The notes under the pieces: generated by a model
Told to the model about the DNA's origin: nothing
What the model saw: the letters and a program-made list of their open reading frames with translations, nothing else
Database searches by the model: none
Shown here: positions 11,204-21,300 of the stretch, piece after piece
How positions within the stretch are numbered: the first letter of the stretch is position 1
Layout of the letters: each line of letters opens with the position of its first letter
Position numbers and translations under genes: made by a program
NCBI GenBank assembly: GCA_036346405.1
Contig: CM070567.1
Span: 43,877,470-43,941,469, forward strand
Direction: 5' to 3'
Length of the DNA: 64,000 nt
Source of the DNA: Phyllostachys edulis
Lineage: Eukaryota > Streptophyta > Magnoliopsida > Poales > Poaceae

Positions 11204-12169
11204 TGATAAGGATCTATCTAGTTGATTAGATGAATCCCGATTGTTGGCCCAATCTTTCATGGTACACTTGAAGATCAGTAGCAATCTCACAAACCAATTC
11301 GGTGAATTGAATTGCATGAAAATCAATACACTCACAAACCAATCTAATAGATTGAATTGCAAGTAGTAGCCTCCGGTGAACAGTACTCCGAAGCAAGAGA
11401 TGGATATCTTGATCTCGCTCTCAATCTTTCTCCCTCAATGTCTTCAACTCAAGAACACACGATATGCGCCAAAACAGCTTTTCTGATTTTTATTATCTAG
11501 ATCATAACTTGTTCACCTATATGGTGTGGCCATGGGGAATTTATATAGCATCCCACGCAAGCACAACTAGACTCGGATGAATAGTACACGCGGGATGAAC
11601 AATGTTCGAGTCGGATGAACAGTGCCTGAGTCGGATGAACAGTATCCGAGCTGGTGAACAGTCGCATGAACAGTATCCGAACCAAATCCTATTACAAACT
11701 CCTATTTTAATTCGAAATTTAAACTACTATAATTTTAGAATAAAAATATTAAACACCAATTGGCTATCCGAATTGGATCCAAACTGAACCAACCCACGTG
11801 CCATGTTCTCGGCGTCCTTCCCATGCATGGCCAAGTCTCCCTCTCGGTTTTCCTTGTGTTGTGGGTTTTCCTTCTCTTAGCTTCTTGCGCAAACTTGTTC
11901 CATGCATTTAATGCTTCCTTTGACGCCAATGCAACCCTTGCTGCCATGTCACCACATATCTTTCTTGACCACCCGCATGCACTAGGGTTTTATCCCGAGA
12001 ACACATTCCCTCTCGTTGGCCGACATCCCCATCCACCCTATCGCCCTTCACAACGTTTTGTTTTACCTTTTGTTGCGAAACAACACCAATGACGCCAATT
12101 TGAATTCTAGCATTAGTTTTCAATTTAGGGATGCAAACCAATGCTTTGGTAGTAGTTATGGCCGTATCA
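11204..12169 (-). repeat. 3' LTR (left copy) of the short gypsy element
   Basis: The 966 bp block begins TGATAAGGATC and ends GGCCGTATCA. It is collinear with 15064-16006 over its whole length, with scattered substitutions and small indels. Confidence 0.9.
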
Positions 12170-12179
12170 ACCTCCCTTT
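12170..12179 (-). other. Polypurine tract of the short gypsy element
   Basis: Read on the minus strand, AAAGGGAGGT abuts the TGATAC start of the 3' LTR. This is the expected place and composition for plus-strand priming. Confidence 0.7.
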
Positions 12180-12374
12180 CTTCAAGAAAAGACGTCCTCG
12201 TCTTTTGTGTAACCCCAGGAATCTTCGTCGGGGTAGTCTTCATGATCGCCTTTTTAGCGATGATTTCCTCAGCACGAATAGAATTCTCTAGCATAGGACA
12301 CAGGTATATGATTTTCCCTGATGCACCAAAGAGTACTTGTTGGACCTCCCGTGGTGCGTAGCATTGCGATCATA

Positions 12375-12668
12375 CTACCACGGATGCCCCAACAGCAAGT
12401 GACATGCGTGCATAGGCACGACGTCACACTCCACCTTGTTGTGATAGTCTCCCACTGAAAAACAAACTTTGACACGATGAGTAATTCTCAGTTTACCGAC
12501 ATTATGCAACCATTGTGCATAATATGGTTCTGGATGTCGCCATGTTGTCAACCCCAAAGCTTGCACCAAATCCTTGCTAATGACATTGTTGTAGCTTCCA
12601 CCATCAACGATAAGCTTGCAAACTTTGCCACTGATTTTGCACTCAGATTTGAACACATTGGTTCTCTT
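12375..12668 (-). pseudogene. Second retropepsin-like domain of the short gypsy element (5' part cut by a solo LTR)
   Basis: The minus-strand frame has KLIVDGGSYNNVISKDL (the active-site DGGS form found in many plant gypsy proteases), PEPYYAQWLHNVGKLRIT and CDVVPMHACHLLLGHPW. Together these are a typical plant retroviral-type aspartic protease. The BARE-like solo LTR starts at 12669, immediately upstream in reading direction, and the frame resumes on the far side (near 14260) with one TGA between. The domain lies just before the 3' LTR, with no RT after it. Confidence 0.8.
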
Positions 12669-14259
12669 GTTGGAAATATGCCCTAGAGGCAATCATAGAG
12701 GTGATTATATTTCATTATGTTTATAACATTGGATAATATGTTATCTTATTCTTAGAATAATATCGTTAATATTTATTATCAAGTATGTGACTTGATTGTG
12801 AAACTCTATATTTCTGCGATGATTATTCTTAAACGTTCCCTGGTCGGAAACATATGAGAACACATATGAATAGACTAGCATATGTATTGGTTGGTGACTA
12901 TGTTTCACAGGTCATGGATATGGAGATATCAAACCAATAATATGGACACATGTTAGAGAACATGATGTTGGATAAGACCCACCTTGAGACACTATTGAGA
13001 TTGTTATGATTCTATGTGTCGTTAGTTGGTCTCAAGCAATGATGATGTATAATCCTTAGACCTAAGATCAGCATGGTTTCCTACATGTGTAATAGCACTC
13101 ATAGGGGTTACCAATCGCTACTTGTAGCTGGGTAGTTATAAAGGTAGCTTTCGGGTATACTTTGAAACATGCGGAGGAATGTGACTAGTCGGATATGGGA
13201 TTTGCCCCTCCTAACATAACAGGAGAGATATCTCTGGGCCCCTCGTTGTGGTCGGATAAAGTAAGTGCATGGCTATACCACTAGTGGTCGAAGTGTTCGA
13301 CCACGTGATGTTATCCGACACTCGATCGAGAAAGTATTGAACAGTCCACGGATGACACAACATCTTACCTGGAGTTCAACCAGAAATCGTGAGGCAAAGG
13401 GAGAATACACAAGTAGGTCACTTAGTTCGATTAGTTACGGACTAGTCGTATGGAGATACGAGTTGGTCGTAGACTGGTCGAACGTAATCACAGAGTGGTC
13501 GTAACCTGATCGTAAGGAGTTACGAACTGGTCATGACCAAATACGAACTGGCCATGTAGAGATAGGACCTGGTCGTAAGTGATGAGAACCTAGTCGTAGA
13601 TCATATTGCAATAAGGTTCGTTCGATATAATTTGTGTGTATTCGGGAATCACTATGTTCTGCTAGGAACCGCTAACGACTCGTGGTCGGAAAGAGTTTCC
13701 GAGCCACAACCGATTACACATAAACCTAACGGGTCACACACTTAATAGGTTGGAACAAACCAGTACGGATATGATTCGTTAAACGTGTTCAGATAGGATC
13801 TGTCACGAGCACTATATAAGGAGATGCTTGAGGTTGTGGCGAAATAGATGAGTTGACGTGAGTTGCTCCACCGAAACTCTAACCGCCATCTTCCTGAGAG
13901 CTATGCCGTGTGACTTGGTGCTAGCACATCGGTGTACGGTTGTTCCTTCTCTGGACGTGTGGATACCGTAGAGGTGCTACTGCGGTTGCTGCTGCGCTTG
14001 AGGACGATCCGCGATCTTCATAACGAATTGCAGAGGTTGATGGAGGAGGTGATCGACTACGACCACTGCATCGACGCTGAACGATCGACCACGACCACTA
14101 CATTGATGCGCTTTACGTTGGAGCAGGCTACTCCAACTCTTCTTCCGTTGCTCTGCGCGTCTGGTGGTAATGATCTGTGATCATCTACTTGCTTGGCTTC
14201 CTAGTTTACGTGGTAGAATTTTTGATTTGTTGCTATCGTAGCCTACCCGTATCCCAACA
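12669..14259 (+). mobile_element. BARE/Angela-like Ty1/copia solo LTR
   Basis: The block begins TGTTGGAAATATGCCCTAG, the recognised start of BARE-1/Angela-group LTRs, and ends TATCCCAACA, giving a 6 bp terminal inverted repeat (TGTTGG/CCAACA). Flanks TCTCT and TCGCT are a 4-of-5 target duplication. No internal domain is attached, so it is a solo LTR of 1591 bp. CTATATAAGG near 13813 is a plausible plus-strand TATA box. Imperfect repeats of GGTCGTA..ACGA type fill about 13430-13620. Confidence 0.88.
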
Positions 14260-14295
14260 TCGCTGCCCCGTTGCGAGAATTGAAGTGTCATTAAC

Positions 14296-15003
14296 TCAAA
14301 CCGTCTTGGTCAGAATACAAAGTCTGTCTTGTGGTGCCTCACTAGCGGTTTTGTCATCATGAAACGACTCCTCCTCTTGATGTTTTTGGGTAGAAAGAAG
14401 GGCCACCAATTCTGATTTCTTCTTTTCTTCCTCGGCCAACCAGTCTTCTTCCCATTTCTTGGCCTTTAGCCTTTGCCGCTCTTCAATGTCTTCTTGGACC
14501 TTGTCTCGTTGCTGTCTATCTTCAAAGTACCTTGACGAGGACCAAGATGTATTCTCCTTTCGCGTTCCTCTCCATGGAAAAGAGTAACGCATGACGGGAC
14601 GTGATACAACTCGGTGTATGTTCTGTTCTTTCAACCAATATGCACCAATCACCAACGAACATGCTCTCATATGCATAGGAATCACATCACAAGTAACAAC
14701 AGCAGTATACCCATCCAAAGAAAATTTTACCTCCACTTGTTTTGTGATCGGAATGTGCTTGAACCTCCAAAGCAACAGATATGGCTCGGGATGTGGCTTT
14801 GTGATCAACCCCAATCTGTCCACAAGTGTTTGGCTTGTAGCGTTTGTCAAGCTTCCCGTATCGATCATCATAGCACAATCTGTATTCCCCACTCGACACT
14901 GATTGAATAATATGTAGCTCGGATCGTGGAGTGGATCCTCCTCACATTGATCTATAGTGTAGCTGAATTGCATGACCAGCTTCATCTCCTTCATGTCGGC
15001 CAT
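14296..15003 (-). CDS. First retropepsin-like ORF of the short gypsy element, 235 residues
   Basis: The frame starts MADMKEMKLVMQFSY at 15003, 47 bp after the tRNA primer site. Within about 40 residues it enters a protease domain with CAMMIDTGSLTNATSQTL (active-site DTGS), PEPYLLLWRFKHIPIT and CDVIPMHMRACSLVIGAYW. A highly charged, probably helical tail follows (QEDIEERQRLKAKKWEEDW, then EEEKKKSELVALLS). No gag domain is present. The TGA at 14296 ends it shortly before the copia LTR, and the frame would otherwise run on toward the second protease domain. It is open over its whole length, but expression is not shown. Confidence 0.7.
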   Translation of the reverse strand: MADMKEMKLVMQFSYTIDQCEEDPLHDPSYILFNQCRVGNTDCAMMIDTGSLTNATSQTLVDRLGLITKPHPEPYLLLWRFKHIPITKQVEVKFSLDGYTAVVTCDVIPMHMRACSLVIGAYWLKEQNIHRVVSRPVMRYSFPWRGTRKENTSWSSSRYFEDRQQRDKVQEDIEERQRLKAKKWEEDWLAEEEKKKSELVALLSTQKHQEEESFHDDKTASEAPQDRLCILTKTV

Positions 15004-15049
15004 GTCGATCCTTGATCTTCGCAGCAACAAAGTACCATGAGCAACTGAA

Positions 15050-15061
15050 GCTCTGATACCA
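15050..15061 (-). other. Primer-binding site (initiator methionine tRNA)
   Basis: The minus strand reads TGGTATCAGAGC, exactly complementary to the 3' end of plant initiator tRNA-Met. It lies two bases after the 5' LTR end. It fixes the element's orientation and the LTR boundary at 15064. Confidence 0.92.
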
Positions 15062-15063
15062 CC

Positions 15064-16006
15064 GGATAAGGATCCACCTAGTTGATTAGATGAATCCCGA
15101 TTGTTGGCCCAATTTTCACAGTACACTCGAAGATTAGTAGCAATCTCACAAACCAATTCAGTGAATTGAATTGCAAGAAAATCAATACACTCACAAACCA
15201 ATCTAATAGATTGAATTGCAAGTAGTAGCCTTCGGTGAATAGTACTCCGAAGCAAGAGATGGATATCTTGATCTCGCTCTCAATCTTTCTCCCTCAATCT
15301 CTTCAACTTAAGAACACACGATATGCGCCAAAATGGTTTTTCTAATTTTTATTATCTAAATCACAACTCGTTCACCTACATGGTGCGGCCATGGGGGGTT
15401 TATATAGCCTCCCACAAGCACAACTATACTCGGATGAACAGTACACGCGGGATGAATAGTGTTTGAGTTAGATGAACAGTGTCTGAGTCGGTGAACAGTC
15501 ACGTGAATAGTATCCGAACCAAATCCTATTACAAACTCCTATTTTAATTCGAAATTTAAACTACTCTAATTTTAGAATAAAAATATTAAACACCAATTGG
15601 CTGTCCGAATTGGATCCAAACTGAACCAACCCACGTGACATGTTCTCGGCGTCTTCCCCATACATGGCCAAGTCTCCATCTCGGTTTTCCTTGTGTCGTG
15701 GGCTTTCCTTCTCTTAGCTTATTGCGCGAACTTGTTCAATGCACTTGATGCTTCCTTTGACGCCAATGCAACCCTTGTTGCCATGTCACCACATATCTTT
15801 CTTGACCACCTGCATGCACTAGGGTTTTATCCCGAGAACACGATCCCTCTCGTTGGTTGGCATCCCCATCCACCCTATCAGCCTTCACAATGTTTTGTTT
15901 TACCTTTTGTTGCGAAACAACACCAATGGTGCCAATTTGAGTTCTAGCATTAGTTTGCAATTTAGAGATGCAAACCAATGCTTTGGTAGTAGTTATGGCC
16001 ATATTA
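15064..16006 (-). repeat. 5' LTR (right copy) of the short gypsy element
   Basis: The 943 bp block begins GGATAAGGATCC (TG changed to GG) and ends GCCATATTA (CA changed to TA). It is collinear with 11204-12169. The primer site lies directly beside it. Confidence 0.9.
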
Positions 16007-16011
16007 GATGC

Positions 16012-18361
16012 CCCCCTTGTATAGCTGACCGCTGATCATGTGGTAATTTCTGGCTCGATGCTGGAGGCGGCTTGCTTCGGCTGTGTCTTCGGACTCCTCG
16101 CCTGCAAGGTATTTGATGATGACGTCCCGCCAATCGGCTTCGTTGATGAGGAGCACTAGGTGTCCAGCCTCTTGTTCTTCGAGCGCAGCCCCTTGTGCTT
16201 CGGGCGTAGCCACTTCGGATGCGACCGAAGGGGCCCATAGTACCTCATAGAACACTTCTGGTGGAGGGTGCTCGTCGAAGCTGGCCAGCTTTGCGAGCCT
16301 ATCCGCTGCCTCGTTACTGCCTCTTGGGATGGTTTGGACGGTGATGCTGAGAAAGTGCTTTGCGGCTGCCCGAACTACCACTAGATATCTGGCCATTTCA
16401 GGATTCTTGGTCGTGAATAACTTGTTGAAGTGCCCCGCCATGAGGTAGGAATCGCTTTTGACGATTATGCGCTTTGCCCCTAACGCTTTTGCTTTGCGGA
16501 GGCCCAACAGCAATGCTTCATATTCCGAGGCGTTGTGCGCTGTTGGGAAGTCGAGGTGGGTGGCATGGGAGACGCTTTGTCTGTCTGAGGCAGCCAAAAT
16601 GGCCACTGCGCTGGCCCCTACGGTGCACCATGACCCGTCCATGTGTATTGTCCATGGCGCGTCGACTTTGCTTGGCGGCTGCTGTTCGATTTGAGGGGTC
16701 TACTCGGCGATGAAGTTAGCTAGGGCATGCGACTTGATGGCTACTCGTGCTGCGAAGGTGATGTCGAAGCGCGCCAGCTCGGCCGCCCACTTGCCTATTC
16801 GGTCCGAGGCATTTTTGTTCCGTAGCATCAATGCTAGCGGGTAGGACGTCGGGACTGTGATGGCGTGCACTAGGAAGTAGTGCTAGAGCTTGCTCGAGGC
16901 TATGAGTAGGGCATACACTGGCTTTTCTAGCTCCATGTATCGAATCTTGGCCCCTTGAAGGGCCTCCGAGACGTTGCACATAGGATGTTGCCCCTTGTTT
17001 TCTTAGACAAGGACTGTGCTCACTGCCACCGAGGAGGCAGCGAGGTACAGCAGGAGCTCCGTGCCTTGCCTCGGGTTAGTTAGGCTTGGGAGTTGGGTGA
17101 GGTATTACTTGAGCTGCTAGAACGCGTTTTGGCAGTCCTCTGTCCAGCGGAACAGCTCTGCTCTCCGGAGTGTCTTGAAGAATGGCAGAGCCCGCTTCGC
17201 CAAGTGGGAGAGGAATCGACTAAGGGCTGCGAGGTGCCCCGTTAGCCTTTGCACCTCGCGGGCACTACGAGGGGGCTCCATTTCTTGAATTGTTCTTATT
17301 TTCTCTGGATTGGCCTCGATGCCCCTTTTCGAATATGAGGAACCCTAGGAGCTTGCCCGCCCTTACGCCGAACGCACACTTCTCCGGGTTGAGCTTGATT
17401 CCTTTCGCTCGGAGGTTGGTGAATATCTCTTGCAGGTTTGCCATGTGTGAGCTTGCAAGCTTGCTCTTGATTACAATGTCGTCAACGTATGCCTCTACGT
17501 TGCAGCTGAGCTGGCTGACTAGTACCTTCGTGATGAGCCAGGTGAAGGTTGCATCTGTATTCTTTAGGCCGAATTAGAGGTGTTCACGGGCGGCCTAGCC
17601 TGAGCCTGAGCCATTTCGGGTCGGGCTTGAGACTCAGTTTTCGGCTCGAAAGCCCGATAAATAGGATTAAAAAAAATAAAAAAACTATTTATTTAATTAT
17701 GAAAATGAATTAAATATTATTTTTTATTCCAAAAATGATTAAAATAATGTTTTTAAATCAAAAAACTGATTTTCGGGCTAGGCTGGGCTTGGGCCTGTCC
17801 ATTTGAGGTTGGGCTTTTCAAGCCCGCCCTGAAGCCCGGCCCGGCTCAGCCTGGCCTAACGTTTGAACACCTTTAGGCTGAATGGCATCCAGGTGAAGCA
17901 ATAGGTGCCCACTAGGGTGATGAAGGTGGTTTTTGGTTCGTCTTTCTTTGCCATGAATATTTGATGGTACCTGGAGTAGGCGTCCATGAAGCTCCTTAGC
18001 TTGCAACCCGAAGTGACGTCCACTAATTGGTCAATGCGAGGTAGAGGGAAGTCATCCTTCGGGGATGCCTTGTTGAGGTCAGTGAAGTCGACGCACATGC
18101 GCCATTTGCTAGTGTTTTCTGTACCAGAACGGGGTTGGCCAGCCACTCGGAGTGTTTAATCTCGCGAATGACCCCGCCTTTAGGAGTTTGGCTAACTCTT
18201 TCTTGGTCGCCTCGGTACTGCTTCGCCAACATCTTGCCGAACCTGCTTTCTTGGGGATCGTCGCTTTGGATGGCTAGACGGTGCTCGATGGTTCCTCGCG
18301 CAACCCCTGGGATGTCTTCCGGGCCCTAGGCGAAGACATCCGCATTGCTGCATAGCACCTT
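16012..18361 (-). pseudogene. Reverse transcriptase-RNase H of the Tat-type element, split by a hAT MITE
   Basis: On the minus strand RT runs from 18361 with NADVFA, GPEDIPGVARGTIEHRLA, KWRMCVDFTDLNKASPKDD and KLRSFMDAYSRYHQI. It resumes beyond the MITE at 17574 with EAYVDDIVIKSK, whose YVDD box is the catalytic core. RNase H motifs follow: IHMDGSW, ASEYEALLLGLRKAKALGA and IPRGSNEAADRLAKLAS, down to LYKGG near 16010. Several in-frame stops appear (for example after NADVFA and in the thumb region), so it is inactive. The 5' end is cut from the protease by the 5.27 kb solo LTR. Confidence 0.88.
17575..17875. mobile_element. hAT-type MITE, 301 bp, inserted in the RT frame
   Basis: The terminal repeats TAGAGGTGTTCA and TGAACACCTTTA match at 11 of 12 positions. 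The 8 bp flanks GGCCGAAT (17567-17574) and GGCTGAAT (17876-17883) match at 7 of 8, as expected for hAT insertion. The ends are rich in GGC/GCC runs (CGGGCTTG...CAAGCCCG) around an AT-rich centre. No transposase is present. Confidence 0.9.
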
Positions 18362-21300
18362 TGTAACAGCCTCAGTTTTAATGAACAGTAATAAGATGTT
18401 TTCATAGCATCACTGTTTATTTTGAAACATTGGATATGTTGTTACAATCGAAAACCCCCATTTTCTAGCCAAATCCAAAACTTATTTGAAGCTTCAAAGG
18501 AAAATACAAGTCAATGTTGGTATTAAGGCCAGGAAGTATTTTTATTAAAGACTAGATAAATTATCTTGCCCAAAAATAATTTTTGTTGAAATTTTTAGAA
18601 ATTATTTTGATCTTGAGAAAAATAATTGCTTTTAAATAAACCTATTCGGTTTAAGAGAAAAATTTATGTATTTTAAAACATGAAACGATGGTTTTCAAAA
18701 TTTATTTGGGAATATATCATCCCAAGCCTTTCTACAAAATTTCATATTTTTTTACAAATTTATTTGCTATTTTTAAAAGCGAATCAAACTTTTAGGATTT
18801 AAAATGAGTTGGTCAATTCTCCCGGCTTAACCCAACCGCTGGGCACTGTAGCGACCGAGCCCAAGCGCCTTCGGTTCAAACCGGTGCAATCGGCCGCACC
18901 GAAACACGTTCGAGGCGTGCCACACTTCAAGTGAACGCGGCCGTCGATCTTCTTGCATATGGTCCAGATCTGTGAAGCTGTGCGGTTCACCTAAGCACGT
19001 GAAGAAATCCCTACCGTTGGATCGCCATCCTTCAGCGTCGGCTTCGGGATGAAGTCGCAGCGCCCTTCCATTTCTCAGCCGTTGATCTTCCCGGGAACGG
19101 TCGAAGATTGTGGAGCCGCGGGTCCTCCAAGCGCTCGATGTAATCTCCGCGTCGAGATCTTTATTCAACAAAGATCGGTAGTGAATTCAAAAACCCTAAC
19201 GTGTCTCCAACTTGAGTGTTAGATCTCAGCGAAGCGGGCGGATTCATTAGGCCGTTCGGACCATCCCGATCAGCCATCCAATATTGGCCGTAGGATCTGA
19301 ATCGTGCGGTGCGCCATTTTCGGGATATACCATTTTTGAATGGTAAGAGCTGAATCTGTATGAACCGTTGGATCCTTAATGGCGGGCCGATCTTGTGGGC
19401 GTTCGGACCGTCCGAAGCACCACTCAATCTCCATTGTTGGATCCCGGCGAACGAACCAAATTGATGGGCGTTCGGACCTCCGGACTCTCTTCAATCTCGT
19501 AGTTGATTTGAGATCCGGCCGCTTCGGTCCTTTTAATTCAAAACTTAAGGGCGCGCAATTATGGTGACCGTCGGATCTCAATCCTACGGTACCTCTTGAT
19601 TCTGTAAGAATAGTCTGGGACCTTTATGTGGCGTCGGATTAAGATCGTGCGGCCACATTGAAAATCTACCGGTTAGATCTTTAAACATCCATCTTGATTC
19701 TTGCGCCCATTTGTGTCGGATGGTCGATATCCTTTTGAGCTTTCATGGGCGTGTGCTTGCTGCGGCTGATAGTGGAGCCCACTCATCAGTGGCACTCCTC
19801 TCTTCTTCCTTGCGCTTCTTGCTTGGCCACCTTCTTCTTGGGAGGGTGGTTTCACGCCATGCGATTATCTGAAATATTCCTTGGACACTTGGCACTATTT
19901 GGCCACCGCATCATCTCTAGAAACCTCTTGGTTTCTCCGGAGGTTCAAACCCTATATAAACCCTAGCCCTTGTGCTTATCTGCCATTGTTGACCGAGTGG
20001 AGCTTCTTCATTTTCTTTCTTCCCAGTGAAGCTTCCTCTCGTTTTCATTTCTTGTTCATCTATCCCAGTGCTTAAGTCACCTTGTAATATGAGTTTAGCA
20101 TCAATTGTAGGTTGAGCCGTGATCTTGCTCTCTGTGTCCAGAGCCGGCTGAAGCACCACCGGGTTGATTTTCTTGCTCCGGTGAGATATTCTTTTCCCCT
20201 TCCTGTCAAGAACGTATGTTATGATTCTTATAGCTCAAGTCCTCCATTATTTTCGTTCTTGATCAAACAGGAGTTGTGGATTTTGGATCTTTACTGTTTT
20301 CGGCCAAAAACCAAATCCTTCTTCTCTAGCTCCGGTGAGTGAGTCTTGATCTTAATCTTTTCTGTTCTGAGCATCTTAAGGACTTAATTAACCTACTAGA
20401 ATCACTCACTTGTGATTTCTTTGCTCAAATCTTGTTGTCACCGAAATACTCTATTTCTTAACTTTTTGGTCTTTCATATCGTTTCCAAGATTTTGAGCTT
20501 TCCTGTTTAATCTACAAGTTCAGATAGTCTCCTACTTAACCCTAGCATCATAAGCAATAATCTTTTGAATCTTGATGCCTTCAAATCGACTAGTTAGCCA
20601 AAATCCTTCTCTGTTCTTTGTTGTCGCAAAATGACAAAAGCCGTAGTCCCTCCTTTCTGTTAATCTGGTGATTAGTGTTAACAGGGGTTAAGTTGGGTTG
20701 TTATCTCTGCTAAAGAATGGTCTTTAGCATAAGCAAAGGTAGCTTTTGCTTAGGATGCCTCTAAATCGATTTAGGTTCTAAATCCATTTCTGTGTTGTTC
20801 TGCCGGTCAAACCGACAAGAACTGTACCAAATCTTTTCTGTTAATCTGGCCGATTAGGGTTAGCTAGGCTCTATCTTGGTTATTAGGTTTACGGAGGGTT
20901 AGAAGTAGCTTAAGCTGAGATCTCCACTTAAGTATGTTTCACAACCTGGCATTTAAGTCGTGGATGCACCTCTGTGGTATTGTCGGTTAAACCGACAGTG
21001 CACACAGTAGCATCTGAAATCATTAGCTCTTGTTAAATTGGTGCTAGAAAATGATGAGTTAGGTCACTGTATTAATTAAGGTTACTCTAAGCTTAAGTAA
21101 AAGCATTTTGCTTAGAATGTATATAAATCAACAAATTCTTTTTAACTTGTCCTGTTTCAGTTTTCAAAATCTATAACTGTAGCTCTAAATCGACCCTTAA
21201 ATCTTGTCAATTTAGTAACAATAAATGTTGATTTAGTCTTTTAGTTTTACTCACTTAACTATAACTTAAATAAAAATATTATTTTACTCATAATATAATT

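Larger units (their letters stand above)
11204..16006 (-). mobile_element. Short gag-less Ty3/gypsy element, itself split by a solo LTR
   Basis: LTR copies at 11204-12169 and 15064-16006 bound it, and GACGC/GATGC flank it as a 4-of-5 target duplication. On the minus strand a 12 bp initiator-Met primer site follows the 5' LTR (15050-15061) and a purine tract AAAGGGAGGT precedes the 3' LTR (12170-12179). The native interior is only about 1.3 kb once the BARE-like LTR is removed. It codes for two retropepsin-like domains but no visible gag, RT or integrase. It would depend on another element for movement. It sits between RNase H and integrase of the Tat element. Confidence 0.85.
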
